A DNA stretch of 64,000 nucleotides from Raineyella sp. LH-20 (GTDB lineage: Bacteria > Actinomycetota > Actinomycetes > Propionibacteriales > Propionibacteriaceae). This document shows positions 19,226 through 25,769 of this stretch, piece after piece. How positions within the stretch are numbered: the stretch's first letter is position 1; each line of letters starts with the position of its first letter. Location: positions 3,100,001-3,164,000 of the forward strand of contig NZ_CP137003.1 in the NCBI RefSeq assembly GCF_033110965.1, written 5' to 3'. Below the pieces are notes generated by a model that did no database searches, was not told the DNA's origin, and saw only the letters and a program-made list of their open reading frames with translations. The translations under genes and the position numbers were made by a program.

Positions 19226-20233
19226 TACCAAGGCGACGTGTTGGCGCATCGCGTCCAGCAGGGGTTGGCGCGCGCCGGGATGAAGGACATCACGGTCTTG
19301 TCTGTGCAGCCCGCCAGCGGACGCCGCCTCATCCTGCGCTACGGGCCACTCATGTACCGACTCCATGTTCACCCCGTCGAGCGCCGGCTTCGCGCACCCG
19401 CTGAAGAGCCCGGGTGGCTCCCGCTTCTTGTGAGCACCCGCGTCGACGAGGCTACGGCGGACGAGTTGGCCGAAGCACACGTCAGCTTCCTCGATGACCT
19501 CGGCAACGCACACGTGTCGCTGGACGGGCGCACTGTCCTGTTCACGCGCCGCAATGAGCCGGGAGGTCCCGACGTGCGCGACACGCCAGCGACCCCGCCT
19601 ACAGCCAAACGGGCCGCGGGAGCGCTGGCCCTGAACCGCGCCAGCCATCGCGTGGCCTTCGCCCTCTTGGCTGATCCCGAACTGGCCGCCCGCCCGGTCC
19701 GCGCGCTGGCCGCAACCGCCAGAGTGTCGGTCGGCACCGTCCACAACACCGTTGTTCAGCTCACCGAAGCCGGGCACCTGCTGGACGGGAGACTTCACCA
19801 CGCCGGCCGCCTGCTCGACGCCTGGGCTGACGCCTACCGCAGAGTGACCATCCGCCCCCTCGCGCCCCGCGCTCTGTATGCACCCGACGGGACCTGGCCC
19901 GACAAGACGCGGCTCGAACCCACAAGCGGGGTCCTCCTTGGCGGGATCGCCGCGGCAGCCGTCCTGGACAGCCACGTCCGCGCCACTGACGGCATCGTCT
20001 ATGCCCCAACTCTCGGGCCCGCCGTGACGCTGTTGCGACTCACGCCCACGCCCACGGCGTTCCGCGTCGAGGTGCGGCAGCGCTTCTGGGGGGATGCCCT
20101 GCCCTCCTCCCAGCCCGGAGTGGTGCCCTCGGTGCTGATCTACGGCGACCTGCTCCGCGACGGCGACGCCCGTTCCCTCCATATCGCCGCTGACCTCAGG
20201 AAGAACGATGCGCACCTTCGCACCCTTGACTGA
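19211..20233 (+). CDS. Type IV toxin-antitoxin AbiEi-family antitoxin
   Basis: A 340-residue protein. The N-terminal part resembles a PD-(D/E)xK-like or DUF domain of this family. A central winged helix (RPVRALAATARVSVGTVHNTVVQL, about residues 165-190) and the C-terminal ending SVLIYGDLLRDGDARSLHIA are typical of actinobacterial AbiEi antitoxins. GTG start at 19211, probably leaderless. It overlaps the nucleotidyltransferase gene by 26 bp. In studied AbiE systems AbiEi neutralises the toxin and represses the operon. Confidence 0.75.
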   Translation: MSLLNYQGDVLAHRVQQGLARAGMKDITVLSVQPASGRRLILRYGPLMYRLHVHPVERRLRAPAEEPGWLPLLVSTRVDEATADELAEAHVSFLDDLGNAHVSLDGRTVLFTRRNEPGGPDVRDTPATPPTAKRAAGALALNRASHRVAFALLADPELAARPVRALAATARVSVGTVHNTVVQLTEAGHLLDGRLHHAGRLLDAWADAYRRVTIRPLAPRALYAPDGTWPDKTRLEPTSGVLLGGIAAAAVLDSHVRATDGIVYAPTLGPAVTLLRLTPTPTAFRVEVRQRFWGDALPSSQPGVVPSVLIYGDLLRDGDARSLHIAADLRKNDAHLRTLD

Positions 20234-21011
20234 CAGCGACCTTCCCGTCCCGGGCGAACTGTTGGACACCCTCGCCGACGCCCTCGGTGCCTCCGGCCGG
20301 TGGGTGCTCATCGGCGCGACCGCAAGGGATCTCATGCTCATCCTCGGTGGAGTCTCCCTGCCCCGCCGTGCAACGAACGACGTCGACATCGCCGTCGCCG
20401 CCCACGACGCTTCCGACTTCGACACGACGCTGGCGAGGCTGGGCGAACCCACCCGGGCGTGGCAACGCCGCCGACTCTTGGGCCAGCAGGTGGACGTGGT
20501 GCCTTTCGGTGACGTGGAAAGCGACGGCGACGTCGTCATCCACGAGTCCAGCCTCACCGTGCTCGGCTGCGCTGAGGCAGCCGAGCACGCGGACCTCCTC
20601 ACTCTGCCGTCCAGGAGACTGCTGCCCGTTGCGCCCCTCGAACTCATCGCCGTGCTGAAGCTGATTGCGTTCAACGGCCGCCAGCCTGCCGAGACCAAGG
20701 ACGCCGACGATCTCGTCACTGTGCTGCGCGCATCCTCACAGGGCGTCTACGGCGACGAGACCTGGGACGACGAACTCGCCCTGGCGGCTACCGACTTCGA
20801 CCATGAATTGGCCGGCGCCTACCGACTCGGACGTCGAGCCATCACTTGCTTCAGCCCCGATCGCGCCGAGCAAGTCCTCCAGGTGGCGATGAAGGCTCAG
20901 TCTGCCCTGCGGCTGGCCTGGCGGGGAGCCTACGACGAACTCCTGGAGGCATGGCTGGCCGGACTCCGAGTAGAGGGTCGACCCAGCGCGGTCAGAGGGA
21001 GGCCAAGGTGA
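20208..21011 (+). CDS. AbiEii-type nucleotidyltransferase toxin
   Basis: A 267-residue protein of the DNA polymerase beta-like nucleotidyltransferase superfamily. LIGATARD (about 34-41) corresponds to the GS/T-x-x-RD motif, and TNDVDIAV (56-63) is the catalytic DxD strand; a third acidic strand lies near VDVVPFGD. MenA/AbiEii toxins transfer nucleotides to tRNA ends or otherwise arrest growth. Translationally coupled to the upstream antitoxin gene. It ends 70 bp before a decayed recombinase gene. Confidence 0.75.
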   Translation: MRTFAPLTDSDLPVPGELLDTLADALGASGRWVLIGATARDLMLILGGVSLPRRATNDVDIAVAAHDASDFDTTLARLGEPTRAWQRRRLLGQQVDVVPFGDVESDGDVVIHESSLTVLGCAEAAEHADLLTLPSRRLLPVAPLELIAVLKLIAFNGRQPAETKDADDLVTVLRASSQGVYGDETWDDELALAATDFDHELAGAYRLGRRAITCFSPDRAEQVLQVAMKAQSALRLAWRGAYDELLEAWLAGLRVEGRPSAVRGRPR

Positions 21012-21084
21012 TCGGCGCCGGATGCGCGACCTACACATCCTTAACCAGCCTCCGACAAGGAAATTCATTGGTCGGGGTGCTGGG

Positions 21085-21472
21085 AAGCAGCCAGCAGGCG
21101 CGTCAGACGACTGAACTCATCGGGCTGCTCAGCGATGCGCGGGAGTCGAGCAGGGTTGTCGATGGCCGCCCGCTCCCGCGGCAGCAGGCAGTCAATCGGG
21201 CGGTCGTGGCGCTGCTCTAGAGGACTTCAAGGCTGGCGTATCACCCTACGAGTTGGCTAAGCGGTACAACCAGCAGCGCAACACGGTGCGAGCTGTGCTG
21301 CGCCGACAGACCTCGACACCAGCGCCGGAGGGAAGCCAGCACTGCTGACCGATGCCGACAAGGTCAATATCCGAGCGCAGTATGCCGCTGGGAAACCCAG
21401 CGGGAGCTTGCGACGACGTCTGGGGCAAGCGTGTCGACGATCCGGCGAGCGCTGCAGGCGGACCGCAAGTGA
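21085..21472 (+). pseudogene. Decayed recombinase-like double-HTH gene, copy A
   Basis: Fragments read in three different frames: ...QQAVNRAVVALL, stop at 21218, then EDFKAGVSPYELAKRYN QQRNTVRAVLRR from 21220, stop at 21346, then LLTDADKVNIRAQYAAG, then ELATTSGASVSTIRRAL to a stop at 21470. Joined, they form two helix-turn-helix units like the C terminus of serine-recombinase/Hin-type proteins. At least three frameshifts make it non-functional. It is homologous to copy B at 22844. Confidence 0.75.
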
Positions 21473-21535
21473 AGTGACGCGCCGCTTCCTGTCGGATCGG
21501 CGGAGCAACGATCGCATATTCGTTCCACATCCTGT

Positions 21536-22687
21536 CTATATCTCCGCGCTTTGACCGAATGGACGGTAGAGGCCGGAACAGTGCGCCAGACAGAAATCGC
21601 AACTCACGTCCATGCCCGGCTTGAACTCGGGTCCAAGTGCGCTCTCGAGATCCGCAAGATTGACTGTTTGACTATGGATGCGGGCGTCGGGCATCGCGGG
21701 CTTGCCGACAAGGCTGATCTCGTTCAGATCGCCTTGGTCGATGATGGAGACGACGCCGGCGCGGTAAAGCTGAGTCGGCACATGCTCGCAGCGTTCGCGG
21801 GTCAGACAGACACGGCACCAGCCGAGGTCGGCTGTGCCGCCCGGGACGAGGTAGTCGCGTCCGGGGACGTGTTCACACTCAGACAAGTCCTGCCCGCACA
21901 GCGAACACGTCCTGTGTGCCCGCCCGCCGATGCTGAGCCCGACGCGCGTGTGAGCGAGCCTCACTGGGCACGTCAGAGAGTAGGTCCGCCCCTCGCGGGC
22001 AAGTCGGCAGCCGAAAGTCTCCCGGACCCAGCGACCGGCCAGATCGAGAGCTGCGTGAGTGTCAGATTCCGACGGGCCGTCCTCGGCCCAGTCGAGTGCT
22101 GATCGGAGGCGTTCCAGGGCGCTGCGGGCATGCGATTCTGCATCCTGCCCATCAGCCTTCAGCGATAGGGCCGCTTCGCCGATTAGCGCCTTCCCCTCGA
22201 GGGTGAGCCGCTTGATCATGCGGGCGACGTGTGCGCTCGGCGTCGGCATGCTGGACGCCGTGGTTTCGGATTGTTCGGTGCGGTGTGTCGATGAGATGGC
22301 CTCGACCTGAGGCGCAGGGCTTCGGTAGAGTTCATGCACTCGGATATCGACCTTGTTGTGTGCTTGGCGGAACTTGGTAATGATCGCCTTGCAGCTTTCC
22401 CAGATTGCTGTACCAGCCAGCCCCGTGCCGATGTTGATCGCGACGTTGATGACGATGTCAGCAAGGTCAGCGCTCTTCCTGACCTCGAAGGTGCGAGACT
22501 CTGATGGGTCCAAGAAGTCGACCCGCAGACCGGCCTCTCGCAAGGCTTTCGCAAGTGCGATCGAATGGCTGTCGTACTCACCCGCCTCGCCGTCAGTACG
22601 TCTGGTGGGCAGAACGACCATATCCGCGTCCAACTCAGCGGCCGCACGCAGGTCTACAGCCAGTCGCCCATCCGGTGACTCTGACAT
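21536..22687 (-). CDS. Orphan cysteine-rich protein of unknown function
   Basis: A 383-residue protein I do not recognise. The N-terminal third (MVVLPTRRTDGEAGEYDSHSIALAKALREAGLRVDF is split by strands and helices) looks like a small alpha/beta nucleotide- or phosphate-binding fold. It is followed by a hydrophobic segment (IVINVAINIGTGLAGTAI). The C-terminal third holds paired cysteines (CSLCGQDLSEC, CRVCLTRERC, CDFCLAHC), suggesting zinc ribbons. GGGGGAGG seven bases before the ATG fixes the start. GC is lower than in neighbours, and it lies between two decayed recombinase copies, so it was probably acquired. A defence role is possible but unproven. Confidence 0.6.
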   Translation of the reverse strand: MSESPDGRLAVDLRAAAELDADMVVLPTRRTDGEAGEYDSHSIALAKALREAGLRVDFLDPSESRTFEVRKSADLADIVINVAINIGTGLAGTAIWESCKAIITKFRQAHNKVDIRVHELYRSPAPQVEAISSTHRTEQSETTASSMPTPSAHVARMIKRLTLEGKALIGEAALSLKADGQDAESHARSALERLRSALDWAEDGPSESDTHAALDLAGRWVRETFGCRLAREGRTYSLTCPVRLAHTRVGLSIGGRAHRTCSLCGQDLSECEHVPGRDYLVPGGTADLGWCRVCLTRERCEHVPTQLYRAGVVSIIDQGDLNEISLVGKPAMPDARIHSQTVNLADLESALGPEFKPGMDVSCDFCLAHCSGLYRPFGQSAEI

Positions 22688-22843
22688 CAAGGACCTCCCC
22701 CTCATGGCCGCAGGCGTGCACGACCGGCTCCACCGCCACAACGGTAAGCCTCGGAGCGAACCAGCGCACGGCGCTCCCATCTGAACCTCGTCTGCACAAC
22801 AGTCACGAGATCTCACTGAGCTGACACCCCACTGATCCCCTGA

Positions 22844-23047
22844 ACCAGACGCAACACGGTGCGGGCCGTCCTGCGCCGCGATGGCCTCGCCACCGGCGCC
22901 GGAGTCAATCGGTCGCTGTTGAGCGAGACTGATAAGGCTGAGATCCGCAAGCAGCGCGCGGCTGGTGTGAGTCCGCGTCAACTCGCGACCGCCTACGGCC
23001 TGGGCGTGTGGACTATCCGGCGCGTCTCCAAGGCTCGTCGCGGGTGA
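22844..23047 (+). pseudogene. Recombinase-like double-HTH gene fragment, copy B
   Basis: An in-frame remnant RRNTVRAVLRR ... LLSETDKAEIRKQRAAG ... RQLATAYGLGVWTIRRVSKARRG. Its 5' end is cut by an in-frame stop at 22841, and it has no ribosome site. Protein and DNA resemble copy A (14 identical bases CGCAACACGGTGCG at 21277 and 22850). Probably the 3' third of the same type of recombinase gene. Confidence 0.7.
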
Positions 23048-23371
23048 CGCTGCCGTGTCTCCCCAAACGTCCATCCCCGAAGCGGTCATCGAGGTCGGTC
23101 AAGCCTTGCGCTTCAAGGCGACTCTACTAGCCATCTACCTAGCGCGCTGGTCGTGAAGTCCGCAACAGACCATCGAGTCTGTAACAAGGCAGACCAGATC
23201 AGTCCTAAACACGGTAGCCCGCTTCGCGGAGCGCCGCTCGAACGGCGCCAGGCTCCGGAGGCAACGAATGACTCGAACCTACGCACCGCAGGTTCGAGCC
23301 ATTCCGATGTCCTGAGACATCACATCGTGGCGGGGGCAGTGTGTGATTTCAGGACATCCCGGACGATGTGT
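23048..23371. other. Non-coding stretch left of the IS element with strong inverted repeats
   Basis: No convincing gene. It holds a 15-bp stem with one mismatch (23266-23280 with 23290-23304, 9-nt loop) and two interleaved inverted repeats (23306-23314 with 23349-23357; 23322-23328 with 23362-23368). The latter block, GATGTCCTGAGACATCA, looks like a terminal repeat of an IS481-type element, perhaps a solo remnant. Confidence 0.45.
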
Positions 23372-23398
23372 CTGAACCGCCCCGGCATGTCCGGAGAC
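23372..23398 (+). repeat. IS3 left terminal inverted repeat
   Basis: A 27-bp sequence exactly complementary to the right end. Confidence 0.93.
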
Positions 23399-23423
23399 TC
23401 CGAACCTTGGGAAGGTTGGAGTC

Positions 23424-23750
23424 ATGGCAGGGAACACGTCGAAGAGGTATCCGGCTGAGCTGAAGGCCAGGGCGGTGAGGATGTATGCCGAGATCAGGCC
23501 GGATCAGGACACCGATTGGGGTGCGATGGCCCGGGTCGCGGAGCTGCTGGGGATCTCCACGGCCGAGACGGTGCGTAAGTGGGTGCGGCAGGCCGAGGTC
23601 GACCAGGGCGCCCGGCCGGGGGTCACGTCGGAGGAGTCGGCCGAGGTCAAGCGGTTGAAGCGGGAGAACGCCGAGTTGCGGCGGGCGAACGCGATCCTGA
23701 AGGCGGCGTCGGCTTTCTTCGCGGCCGAGCTCGACCGGCCCGGGCAGTGA
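23424..23750 (+). CDS. IS3-family transposase OrfA
   Basis: A 108-residue DNA-binding subunit. A helix-turn-helix (RVAELLGISTAETVRKWVRQAE) is followed by a leucine-zipper-like helix (VKRLKRENAELRRANAILKAASAFF). It is expressed alone or, by -1 frameshifting near its 3' end, as the OrfAB transposase. The frame ends at 23750, overlapping the OrfB GTG by 4 bp. Confidence 0.93.
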   Translation: MAGNTSKRYPAELKARAVRMYAEIRPDQDTDWGAMARVAELLGISTAETVRKWVRQAEVDQGARPGVTSEESAEVKRLKRENAELRRANAILKAASAFFAAELDRPGQ

Positions 23751-24682
23751 TCGTGGACTTCATCCGCGAGCACGCCGACCACCAGCCCGCCACCGGTGGG
23801 TTGCGATGGGGGGTAGAGCCGATCTGTGCCGTGTTGTCCGAGCATGGTGTGAAGATCGCCCCGTCGACCTACTACGAGTGGCGCGACCGGCTGCCCTCCA
23901 AGCGCGAGCAGCGCGACGAGGTGCTGCTGGCACATATCCGGCGGATCCATGCCGACAACTTCGGGGTGTACGGACCCCGCAAGGTGTGGCTGGCGCTGAA
24001 CCGGGAAGGCATACCCGTCGCCCGCTGCACCATCGAGCGGCTGATGCGCCAGGCGGGGCTGGCCGGGGTGGTCCGCGGCAAGGTGAAACGGACAACGATC
24101 GCCGGGATCGGGCCCAAGCCGGCCGACCTGGTGAATCGCAACTTCGAGCCGCTCGCGCCGAACCGGTTGTGGGTCGCCGACTTCACCTACGTGTCGACCT
24201 GGGCCGGCTGGACCTACGTGGCGTTCGTCGTCGACGCCTACGCCCGCCGGATTATCGGCTGGCGGGCCGCTACCACGATGACCGCCGACCTCGTCCTCGA
24301 CGCGGTCGAGCAGGCCATCTGGGTGCGTGAGCGGGAGGACCGTGCCGACTTCACCGCCCTGGTCGCCCACCACGACCACGGCAGCCAATACCTCTCCCTG
24401 GCCCACAGCCAACGCCTCGCCGACGCCGGCATCACCCCCTCAGCCGGCGCCGTCGGATCGAGCTACGACAACGCCCTGGCCGAGAGCATCAACGGGATGT
24501 ACAAGACCGAGGTCATTCGCCGGCAGGGACCCTGGAGGGACGTGAACGCCGTCGAGATCGCCACCGCAAAGTGGGTCGACTGGTACAACCACCGCCGCCT
24601 CAACGAGTACTGCGGAGACATGCCACCGGTCGTTCTCGAGCAGGCCCACTACGCTCAACAACAACCCTCAGCAGCAAGCTGA
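23747..24682 (+). CDS. IS3-family transposase OrfB (DDE integrase)
   Basis: A 311-residue catalytic part. The HTH_21 segment (HADNFGVYGPRKVWLALN) is followed by an rve/DDE integrase core: Asp in VADFTYV, Asp in HHDHGSQY, Glu in ESINGMYKTE. The GTG at 23747 overlaps the orfA stop (GTGA). The frame is also open upstream into orfA in -1 register, so the fusion OrfAB can be made by slippage around CTTTCTTC (23713-23720). No inactivating lesion is seen. Confidence 0.93.
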   Translation: MIVDFIREHADHQPATGGLRWGVEPICAVLSEHGVKIAPSTYYEWRDRLPSKREQRDEVLLAHIRRIHADNFGVYGPRKVWLALNREGIPVARCTIERLMRQAGLAGVVRGKVKRTTIAGIGPKPADLVNRNFEPLAPNRLWVADFTYVSTWAGWTYVAFVVDAYARRIIGWRAATTMTADLVLDAVEQAIWVREREDRADFTALVAHHDHGSQYLSLAHSQRLADAGITPSAGAVGSSYDNALAESINGMYKTEVIRRQGPWRDVNAVEIATAKWVDWYNHRRLNEYCGDMPPVVLEQAHYAQQQPSAAS

Positions 24683-24697
24683 GGAGTCAAACCAGCG

Positions 24698-24724
24698 AGT
24701 CTCCGGACATGCCGGGGCGGTTCA
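24698..24724 (+). repeat. IS3 right terminal inverted repeat
   Basis: Exact reverse complement of the left 27-bp end; finishes 5 bp before the lexA SOS box. Confidence 0.93.
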
Positions 24725-24729
24725 CACCC

Positions 24730-24745
24730 TCGAACAGGTGTTTGA
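24730..24745. promoter_or_regulatory. LexA-binding SOS box of lexA
   Basis: TCGAACAGGTGTTTGA matches the actinobacterial/Bacillus-type SOS box TCGAAC-N4-GTTCGA with one deviation (GTTTGA). It lies 32 bp upstream of the lexA ATG, as expected for autoregulation. Confidence 0.85.
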
Positions 24746-24776
24746 TTGGGGGATTCGTTCGCGATAACGTGGCCGC

Positions 24777-25604
24777 ATGGCCGATGGACCGGACGACACC
24801 ACGACTCCCCGGCGGGGTCGCCCCCGCACCAGCACCGTCGAGGCGCAGGTCCGAGCGGCGCGCCGGGCTCAGCAGCAGGGCCTGACCGAGCGCCGCGACC
24901 ACCGCCACACACCGCCGGTTCCGGAGCGCCGGGAGCTGACCCCGCGCCAGCAGCTGATCCTCGACATCATCCGGGCCACCGTCGAGGACCGCGGCTATCC
25001 TCCGACGGTCCGGGAGCTGGGTGACGCCGCCGGGCTGTCCAGTCCGTCGAGCGTGTCGCATCAGCTGAAGGTGCTGGAGGAGAAGGGCTACATCCGCCGC
25101 GATCCGAATCGCCCCCGGGCAATGGAAGTCGTGGTCCCCGACCAGGACAGCTCGGCGCCGGCGGCATCCTCCCGGCCCGCTGCCGAGGTCGCACCGTTCG
25201 ATCCCACCGGCCTGCACGACGCGCTGCCGTCGGCGGTCAATGTCCCGGTCGTCGGTAGGATCGCCGCCGGAGTGCCGATCACCGCCGAGGAACACATCGA
25301 GGACGTCTTCGCCCTACCGAAGCAGTTGGTGGGTGAGGGGAACGTCTTCATGCTTGAGGTGCGCGGCGATTCCATGATCGACGCGGCCATCTGTGACGGC
25401 GACTGGGTCGTGGTGCGCCAGCAGCCGGACGCGGTGAACGGCGACATCGTCGCCGCGATGCTGGACGACGAGGCCACCGTGAAGACGTTCAAGCGAACCG
25501 CCGACAAGGTCTGGCTGATGCCGCACAACAGCGCGTACGAGCCGATCGACGGCACCCACGCAACGGTCCTCGGCAAGGTCGTCGCGGTCCTCCGTCGGGT
25601 CTGA
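24777..25604 (+). CDS. lexA: SOS repressor LexA
   Basis: A 275-residue repressor-protease. The winged-helix DNA-binding domain is at about 54-118 ([28 protein letters not shown]). The self-cleavage bond is Ala164-Gly165 in RIAAGVPI, catalytic Ser199 is in RGDSM, and Lys236 is in DEATVKTF. About 50 extra charged N-terminal residues are unusual compared with typical ~220-240 aa actinobacterial LexA; a later start is possible but no good alternative is seen. Its promoter region has been cut by the IS element just upstream of the SOS box. Confidence 0.96.
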   Translation: MADGPDDTTTPRRGRPRTSTVEAQVRAARRAQQQGLTERRDHRHTPPVPERRELTPRQQLILDIIRATVEDRGYPPTVRELGDAAGLSSPSSVSHQLKVLEEKGYIRRDPNRPRAMEVVVPDQDSSAPAASSRPAAEVAPFDPTGLHDALPSAVNVPVVGRIAAGVPITAEEHIEDVFALPKQLVGEGNVFMLEVRGDSMIDAAICDGDWVVVRQQPDAVNGDIVAAMLDDEATVKTFKRTADKVWLMPHNSAYEPIDGTHATVLGKVVAVLRRV

Positions 25605-25620
25605 CCGCTGTCCCGACGCC

Positions 25621-25666
25621 CGAGGTCCTCCCGGCGTCACCGCCACGGCTTGCCAGGAGGACCTCG
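25621..25666. terminator. Inverted repeat downstream of lexA
   Basis: CGAGGTCCTCC (25621-25631) and GGAGGACCTCG (25656-25666), a perfect 11-bp stem with a 24-nt loop, between the convergent lexA and dinG genes. Probable bidirectional terminator. Confidence 0.55.
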
Positions 25667-25769
25667 CCCGGCAGCGGGACCTCACCTGACAACAGGACTC
25701 ACCTGACAGCAGAACAGTTCCTGACAACCGACCAGGGCCGGCAGGAGGAAGCTCTCCCACGCCGGAGGC

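Larger units (their letters stand above)
23372..24724 (+). mobile_element. IS3-family insertion sequence, apparently intact (1353 bp)
   Basis: Bounded by perfect 27-bp inverted repeats (23372-23398 and 24698-24724) starting TGAACCGCCCCGGCATGTCC. It contains overlapping orfA and orfB in -1 relative frames, the IS3-family layout. No matching 3-4 bp target duplication is evident in the flanks (GTC left, CAC right), so it may have taken part in a rearrangement. The right end is 5 bp from the lexA SOS box. Confidence 0.93.

Noticed and set aside
23266-23304. A tRNA gene or tRNA fragment as attachment site
   Set aside because: GGTTCGAGCC resembles a T-arm, but the surrounding sequence forms a simple long hairpin with no acceptor, anticodon or D arm.
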